20,089 nt of DNA, taken from Nitrospira bacterium HGW-Nitrospira-1 (GTDB lineage: Bacteria; Nitrospirota; Thermodesulfovibrionia; Thermodesulfovibrionales; UBA6898). The position numbers were made by a program, and so were the translations under genes. The first letter of the stretch is position 1. Every line of letters starts with the position of its first letter. The DNA is taken from the NCBI GenBank assembly GCA_002839535.1, contig PGYF01000007.1, positions 1 to 20,089 of the forward strand, in the 5' to 3' direction. The notes under the pieces are model-generated. The model was not told the DNA's origin, did no database searches, and saw only the letters and a program-made list of their open reading frames with translations. Positions 16,327-20,089 of this stretch are shown piece after piece.

Positions 16327-17621
16327 TATATGCCTTCCCTCCTGAATTTTCTTGGGTCCGCAATCTTGCCCTCCAGCGCTGTAACCGCAGCAACAGCAGG
16401 GCTCATCAGGTGCACCATACCGCCCTTCCCCATTCTGCCGTTAAAATTCCGGTTCGTTGTCGAGGCGCAGACCTCGCCGGGCGCAAGCACGCCGTTGCTC
16501 ATCCCGAGACATGCCCCGCAGGTCGGATTGGTAACGCAGAATCCTGCATCCATAAATATTTTAATAAGCCCTTCCTCGTCAGCCTCCCTGAAGATCTTCG
16601 GAGTTGCCGGGGAGACAATGCCCCGCACACCAGGAGCGATCTGCCTGCCTTTCAGATACTGCGCTGCTGCACGAAGGTCTTCCAGTCTGCCGTTTGTGCA
16701 GGAACCTATATATACCTGGTCAACAGGAGCGCCTTCGATCTCCGAGATATTCTTCACCTCATCGGGTTTATATCCGTAAGTGACCTGAGGCTCCATGCCG
16801 GAAACATTGATTTCAATGACCTTTACATATTCGCATCCCTCGTCAGACCACCATTTTTTAAAATCTTCAAGGCCGGCCTTTTTATCCTTATAATCAGAGG
16901 ATATAAATGGCCACAGGTAATCAACAGTCACCTCGTCAGGCATGCAGACCCCGCTTGTGCCGCCGGCCTCGATCGCCATATTGCAGAGCGTCATTCTGCT
17001 CTCCATGGACATGCCTTTCACCACGCTGCCATGAAATTCCATAACGCAGTCCGTGGCGCCGTTTACAGTAAGCTCCTTGATAATCTTAAGGATAACGTCC
17101 TTGGCATACACCCCTTCAGGCATCGCGCCGCTGATATTTATACGAATCGTCTTCGGTTCCCTGAATGCGCATACACCTTTGAGTATGCCGACCTCAAGGT
17201 CTGTCGTGCCGACGCCTGCTGCGAATGCTCCGAAGGCGCCGTGCGTACAGGTATGGGAGTCGCCCATGATTACCGTATATCCGGGACGGATAAATCCCTT
17301 CTCAGGGAATATGGCGTGACAAACGCCGTTTCTCCCTATATCGAAGAAGTCTCTGATATTCTGTCTCTTTGCCCAGTCCCTGAGTATCTTGCCCTGCTGC
17401 GCTGTCTTGGAATCCTTGGCAGGGGTAACATGGTCAATAACAGCCTTTATCTTCTCAGGATCAAAGACCCTGTCCTTTCCCCTTGCCGCAAGATCATTGA
17501 TCGCAATCGGTGTGGTTATCTCGTGACACAGCACCACATCAATAGCCAGCGCCTTGGTCCCGGGAAAAGGCTCATCCCTCAAATGTGACTTGAAAATCTT
17601 TTCTGCCAATGTCATTGCCAT
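16326..17621 (-). CDS. leuC: 3-isopropylmalate dehydratase large subunit
   Basis: The 431-residue aconitase-fold catalytic subunit, carrying a [4Fe-4S] cluster. The cluster ligands are C308 (YIGSCTNGR), C368 and C371 (NPTCGACLG). Other motifs are GDSHTCTHGAFGAFAAGVGTTDLE (121-144) and ASTTNRNFNGRMG near the C-terminus. The length and sequence are of the short LeuC class paired with the short LeuD. Other members of this class act on homoaconitate or methylated malates, so the leucine role is inferred. The start MAMTLAEKIF fits the family, with GGAAAG just upstream. A TATAAT at 17660-17665 (minus strand) is a candidate promoter. No leader peptide or T-box is visible in the 75-base upstream gap. 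Confidence 0.94.
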   Translation of the reverse strand: MAMTLAEKIFKSHLRDEPFPGTKALAIDVVLCHEITTPIAINDLAARGKDRVFDPEKIKAVIDHVTPAKDSKTAQQGKILRDWAKRQNIRDFFDIGRNGVCHAIFPEKGFIRPGYTVIMGDSHTCTHGAFGAFAAGVGTTDLEVGILKGVCAFREPKTIRINISGAMPEGVYAKDVILKIIKELTVNGATDCVMEFHGSVVKGMSMESRMTLCNMAIEAGGTSGVCMPDEVTVDYLWPFISSDYKDKKAGLEDFKKWWSDEGCEYVKVIEINVSGMEPQVTYGYKPDEVKNISEIEGAPVDQVYIGSCTNGRLEDLRAAAQYLKGRQIAPGVRGIVSPATPKIFREADEEGLIKIFMDAGFCVTNPTCGACLGMSNGVLAPGEVCASTTNRNFNGRMGKGGMVHLMSPAVAAVTALEGKIADPRKFRREGI

Positions 17622-17659
17622 CTTTCCAACCTTTCTCTGACTTGTTTGTCTACGGTAAA

Positions 17660-17665
17660 ATTATA
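17660..17665 (-). promoter_or_regulatory. candidate -10 box for leuC-leuD
   Basis: TATAAT on the minus strand, 39 bases upstream of the leuC ATG. The -35 region has no good match, so an activator may be needed, or transcription may enter from upstream. Confidence 0.4.
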
Positions 17666-17696
17666 CCTAAACAGTCTCTTGCCCGATTATGTGTTT

Positions 17697-17939
17697 TTAT
17701 AAATTCCATTTAACATTAACAAAATTCTTTAAGTTTCGTAAAATTTCCACTGTCATCGTTGGTTCCAATATTCTCGCTTTTATTTCCTCTTTCGGCTTCC
17801 ACCACCACGAAGGCTCAACGCCGGCCTTTATATAACTGTTTGCGCTTCTATCTTTATCAAGCTCTATAACATTAAACCCATTGCGGCTTTCCTTGATAAT
17901 TTGCGCCTGGACAACCGCATTTCGGACCGGCAGCCGCAC
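17697..17939 (-). CDS. small orphan ORF, possibly a remnant
   Basis: I do not recognise this 80-residue ORF. It begins with GTG inside a repeat-like stretch (the minus strand just before it reads TTTGCGTCCTCTGCC), has no clear ribosome binding site, and its frame is closed by TGA at 17961-17963. The interior, around IIKESRNGFNVIELDKDRSA and GVEPSWWWKPKEEIKARI, looks protein-like with mixed charge and a Trp triplet, and no membrane segment. It may be the surviving C-terminal part of a larger gene whose front was replaced by the repeat, or a genuine short gene. It ends 75 bases before leuC. Confidence 0.35.
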   Translation of the reverse strand: MRLPVRNAVVQAQIIKESRNGFNVIELDKDRSANSYIKAGVEPSWWWKPKEEIKARILEPTMTVEILRNLKNFVNVKWNL

Positions 17940-17960
17940 GAGGCAGAGGACGCAAAGAAA
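17934..17960. repeat. fragment of a 'GCAGAGGACGCAAAG'-type interspersed repeat
   Basis: The plus strand reads CCGCACGAGGCAGAGGACGC followed by AAAGAAA. It resembles the 'ccgcagaggcgcagaggacgcaaag' short repeats common between genes in many bacteria. It sits at the boundary of the orphan ORF and the duplicated promoter repeat, marking a likely rearrangement joint. Confidence 0.4.
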
Positions 17961-17962
17961 TC

Positions 17963-18002
17963 ATCTGATATACTTTTTTAATATCTGATATACTTTTAAT
18001 AA
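17963..18002 (+). promoter_or_regulatory. two-copy 20-bp tandem repeat carrying extended -10 boxes
   Basis: ATCTGATATACTTTT occurs at 17963-17977 and again at 17983-17997, a period of exactly 20 bases. Each copy contains TGATATACT, a good TGnTATAAT-type extended -10 (TATACT at 17969-17974 and 17989-17994). The downstream one would start transcription near 18001, with AAGGAGG at 18006-18012 and ATG at 18020. It could equally be a two-site operator covering the promoter. Confidence 0.5.
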
Positions 18003-18019
18003 ATAAAGGAGGAAAACCT

Positions 18020-18460
18020 ATGGACAGATTGATTATCGCAGTTGATTTAGGTCACTTCAAGGCGTATAAAGTCTCAACGGGCTCTACTGAAAGCCCAAAA
18101 ATACAACTGATAGAAAGTTACGATTCTATCGAAGGACACGGGAAATTGAGTGAAAAATTAAGTGACGAGGCAGGAAGATTCGGTCAGGGTGGAGGAAAAA
18201 AGGGCGCGGCAAAAGGTTACGGTGAACCGCACAATATTGAGTTGGAGGCGGAAAAAAAGGCCGCAAGACTGATCGCAAAAGATATTGCCGCCATAATCAG
18301 CAGAGAAGGAATAAAAAAATGGTGGTTTGCAGCCAGCGGCAAAATGAACAGCATGGTTATGGAAAATCTTGCTCCTGATATAAAGGCAAAGATGGACAGG
18401 AATATCAATTCAAATTTAACAAATACAAAAAAATCGGAGATCCTGAAGCATTTTGAATAA
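18020..18460 (+). CDS. host-attachment / baeRF-like family protein
   Basis: A 146-residue soluble protein resembling the 'host attachment protein' family (named for an Agrobacterium attachment gene). That family has been linked by fold to bacterial-archaeal release-factor-like (baeRF) proteins. Visible marks are the N-terminal strand RLIIAVDLGHFKAYKV and the glycine-rich spacer GRFGQGGGKKGAAKGYG. The long helix ELEAEKKAARLIAKDIAAII, then KKWWFAASGKMNSMVMENLAPDIKAKM, and a final helix ending LKHFE complete the domain. Family members may act at the ribosome or on nucleic acid; the molecular role is unproven and the name should not be taken as evidence of host interaction. It has an excellent ribosome binding site and is followed nine bases later by a radical SAM gene. 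Confidence 0.7.
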   Translation: MDRLIIAVDLGHFKAYKVSTGSTESPKIQLIESYDSIEGHGKLSEKLSDEAGRFGQGGGKKGAAKGYGEPHNIELEAEKKAARLIAKDIAAIISREGIKKWWFAASGKMNSMVMENLAPDIKAKMDRNINSNLTNTKKSEILKHFE

Positions 18461-18469
18461 ACCTATAAC

Positions 18470-19222
18470 ATGCAATTAATCATCAAAGAGGTCGTTGCAA
18501 AAGCAATCCTTTCAAGGTCAGGGATTCCAGTCGCCGATTACTGCATAAATCCCTATACAGGCTGCTCCCATGCGTGCCGTTACTGTTACGCGTCTTTCAT
18601 GAAAAAATACACGGGACATACGGAGCCCTGGGGGGATTTCGTGGATATTAAGATAAACGCGCCGGAGGTATTACAGAAACAGCTTAAAAAAGCGTCAAAA
18701 GGCAGAGTTATCATCAGCTCAGTCACTGACGCCTATCAGCCGGCCGAGGCCAAATACAAAATCACAAGGCAGTGTCTTGAGCGTTTGCTGCCATACCAAT
18801 TTCCAGTGGACATCCTCACAAAATCCCCGCTCGTGCTCAGGGACATAGACCTCATCAAAAAATTCGACAACATAGAAGTCGGCGTCACCATAACTACCAA
18901 TGATGAAAGGATTCGAAAGATATTTGAACCGAAGGCTCCGGCTATCGAGGCAAGGATACATGCCCTGAAAACACTCCATGAAAACAGGATAAAAACCTAT
19001 GTCTTCATCGGGCCGGCGCTCCCCATGGACCCTGAAGCCTTAGGCAAAAAACTCTTTCCACACGTTGATCATGTGTATATCGACAGGATGAACTATCCTT
19101 CCAGAACCCTGAATATTTACTATCAGATGAAGTTACAGCAATGGCTTGACAGGGATTTTACCGAACGTATTGTCGATAGGCTGAAAGACTGTTTCAATAA
19201 AAAAGATGTGAGCATCTGTTGA
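18470..19222 (+). CDS. SPL-like radical SAM protein
   Basis: A 250-residue radical S-adenosylmethionine protein of the spore-photoproduct-lyase-like group (COG1533). The cluster motif is C32-x3-C36-x2-C39 in NPYTGCSHACRYCYA, with an extra C25 just before. Further marks are VIISSVTDAYQPAEAKYKITRQCLE, VDILTKSPLVLRDIDL, GVTITTNDERIRKIFEPKAPAIEARI and TYVFIGPALPM. This group includes many proteins of unknown function, and true spore photoproduct lyase is longer (about 340). DNA photoproduct repair is therefore not claimed. It starts nine bases after the baeRF-like gene and is surely co-transcribed. There is no clear terminator after it; the only hairpin nearby, CGGCA/TGCCG at about 19231-19245, lacks a T-tract. 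Confidence 0.83.
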   Translation: MQLIIKEVVAKAILSRSGIPVADYCINPYTGCSHACRYCYASFMKKYTGHTEPWGDFVDIKINAPEVLQKQLKKASKGRVIISSVTDAYQPAEAKYKITRQCLERLLPYQFPVDILTKSPLVLRDIDLIKKFDNIEVGVTITTNDERIRKIFEPKAPAIEARIHALKTLHENRIKTYVFIGPALPMDPEALGKKLFPHVDHVYIDRMNYPSRTLNIYYQMKLQQWLDRDFTERIVDRLKDCFNKKDVSIC

Positions 19223-19316
19223 GTGATTCTTCGGCAATTCCTGCCGCACCTGCTGCCAAATAAGTTACAATGAGGTTAGACAATGAGAATTACTGATAAA
19301 AGCAGGACTGGAAAGA

Positions 19317-19829
19317 TTACGCTTTATGGAACTCCCCATATAGTTTTTTTGCGCAGTCCGGACATAAACCGTGAGTGAATTCTGCGTCAGAATGGTCCCT
19401 GACATAAACTTCAATCTGGTGCCAGCAGCCTTTGTCATCTCTTATTTTCTTGCACGAAGCGCAAATAGGGATCATGCCGCTCAGAGTCTTGATTTCTAAA
19501 AAAGCATCCTGAAGTTTTTTAGCCAATTCACGTTGTTCTCTCTCCTTGTTTACTATTGACAAGAAAATAGGTTTTACAAAAACAACTCCCCCAAGCATAA
19601 GAGCAGAACCAATTAATCCTATAAGTTCATAGCTCACGGCCGGCATATCTATTAAGTCGCCTGTTAGTAATCCGCTAAATATCATAGCGCGTCTTATCCC
19701 CATAGTAACGATTCCAAGCGCCAACAATAACCAGGCGCTTTTCCATTTCGTAATTGAGATAAGTTTTAACGAAAGATAAATAGTTATTATTTGAAGCAAT
19801 AATGAAAATCCAAGAATCGCAGCCAGCAT
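19317..19829 (-). CDS. three-helix membrane protein with C-terminal Cys-pair module
   Basis: A 170-residue protein with three predicted transmembrane helices (about 1-23, 32-53, 66-90). A short coiled-coil helix follows (NKEREQRELAKKLQDAFLEIKTL). The C-terminal module, from IPICASCKKIRDDKG to LCPDCAKKL, has C123-x2-C126 and C156-x2-C159, with C135 and H153 between, probably a metal-binding knuckle. The same 'ICASCKKIRDDKGxW...CPxC' module is familiar as the tail of PAS, histidine kinase or response regulator proteins in deltaproteobacteria and relatives. Here it is attached directly to a membrane domain without kinase, PAS or receiver domain. Probably a stand-alone sensor or an adaptor; function unknown. 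The start ATG lacks a good ribosome binding site. Copy C of the dispersed element lies upstream. Confidence 0.72.
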   Translation of the reverse strand: MLAAILGFSLLLQIITIYLSLKLISITKWKSAWLLLALGIVTMGIRRAMIFSGLLTGDLIDMPAVSYELIGLIGSALMLGGVVFVKPIFLSIVNKEREQRELAKKLQDAFLEIKTLSGMIPICASCKKIRDDKGCWHQIEVYVRDHSDAEFTHGLCPDCAKKLYGEFHKA

Positions 19830-19843
19830 ATTTTAATATTAAC

Positions 19844-19888
19844 CCAAAAATGCATTTAAAGCAAAAAGCGGGGATGTGTGAAAAAAAA
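19844..19888. repeat. dispersed AT-rich element, copy C
   Basis: It starts CCAAAAATGCATTTAAAGC and ends GGGATGTGTGAAAAAAAA, the latter identical over 18 bases to copy B at 15136-15153. On the minus strand it occupies the region 15-59 bases upstream of the Cys-pair membrane protein ATG, where a promoter or leader would be. Confidence 0.6.
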
Positions 19889-19947
19889 GAAGGCTTTTTA
19901 CGCGGAGCGCTGCTTCGGGTCTACTTGTTCCAAAGATTCTCCAGGAC

Positions 19948-20089
19948 TTATTTTGCCACCACAACAACTCCGGATTCAGTGACTATGCAGCCTCTCAGCC
20001 TATCCTCTTCATGGTCATAGCCGATTTCCATGCCTTCAGGAATTACGATATTGTCATCAATGATAGCCCGCCTGATTTTTGCATTTCTT
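19948..20089 (-). CDS. glgC: glucose-1-phosphate adenylyltransferase, C-terminal fragment
   Basis: The window ends inside a minus-strand gene whose last 46 codons and stop are visible. The translation includes RRAIIDDNIVIPEGMEIGYD, then EEDRLRGCIVTESGVVVVAK and TAA at 19948-19950. It matches the end of the left-handed beta-helix domain of ADP-glucose pyrophosphorylase (in E. coli, 'VIDRACVIPEGMVIG' followed by 'EEGIVLVTR'). The enzyme makes ADP-glucose for glycogen synthesis. The catalytic domain lies outside, so completeness cannot be judged. The Cys-pair membrane protein gene follows on the same strand after about 118 bases. Confidence 0.85.
   Translation of the reverse strand, partial: RNAKIRRAIIDDNIVIPEGMEIGYDHEEDRLRGCIVTESGVVVVAK

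Noticed and set aside
16410..17588. A 392-codon open frame on the plus strand opposite leuC
   Set aside because: It is an antisense shadow of an unmistakable leuC with intact cluster motifs. The translation is rich in Cys, His and Arg with no domain, a by-product of codon bias.
19283..19378. A 31-codon plus-strand ORF with GAGG upstream, overlapping the 3' end of the Cys-pair membrane protein gene
   Set aside because: Two-thirds of it is antisense to a convincing gene, the peptide has no recognisable feature, and such short frames are expected by chance.
1..20089. CRISPR array, tRNA, rRNA, integrase or transposase gene
   Set aside because: I looked for regularly spaced repeats, cloverleaf-like sequences in the intergenic gaps, and transposase or integrase motifs in the translated frames, and found none.

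Overview
The window is an ordinary, densely packed stretch of a Gram-negative bacterial chromosome of medium GC content. An outer-membrane TolC-type protein, a lipoprotein, a type IV pilus ATPase and a signal-peptide peptidase all imply two membranes. Protein style (an alanyl-tRNA synthetase with a Cys-rich insert, a short LeuC/LeuD pair, the Cys-pair 'CASCKKIR' module) suggests a Nitrospirota or deltaproteobacterial-type anaerobe. That is an inference from style; no marker here settles it. There is no rRNA, tRNA, CRISPR array, prophage or complete insertion sequence that I can see.

Layout. 135-4702 (+) is a tight cluster: a PilT/PilU-type ATPase, recX, a small BamE-like lipoprotein and alaS, joined by overlaps or gaps of a few bases. 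4738-8769 (-) is a tripartite efflux operon transcribed tolC-like, emrA-like, emrB-like. 8947-11821 (-) is a dcd-pyrF-trpE cluster behind a good extended -10 promoter. 12136-14148 (+) is a Rep-type helicase, divergent from dcd across a 314-base regulatory gap. 14160-15698 (-) holds a membrane-anchored gluzincin and a CBS-pair protein, downstream of leuC-leuD (15802-17621, -). 17697-17939 is an orphan small ORF. 18020-19222 (+) pairs a host-attachment/baeRF-like protein with an SPL-like radical SAM protein behind a duplicated promoter-like repeat. 19317-19829 (-) is a membrane protein with a C-terminal Cys-pair module. 19948-20089 (-) is the C-terminus of glgC, running off the window.

Functionally most genes are housekeeping: translation, recombination control, pyrimidine, chorismate and leucine metabolism, DNA unwinding, drug efflux. 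The unexplained content lies mostly in and between them. One dispersed AT-rich element occurs three times (about 4705, 15106 and 19844), and one copy encodes part of a protein N-terminus. A GC-rich palindromic element occurs once between genes and once inside the trpE linker. The dCTP deaminase appears to lack its catalytic glutamate, a 25-codon ORF overlaps the tolC start, and a two-copy 20-bp repeat precedes the baeRF-like gene. I found no convincing new multi-gene defence or biosynthetic system. The baeRF-like plus radical SAM pair and the Cys-pair membrane protein are the least understood genes.
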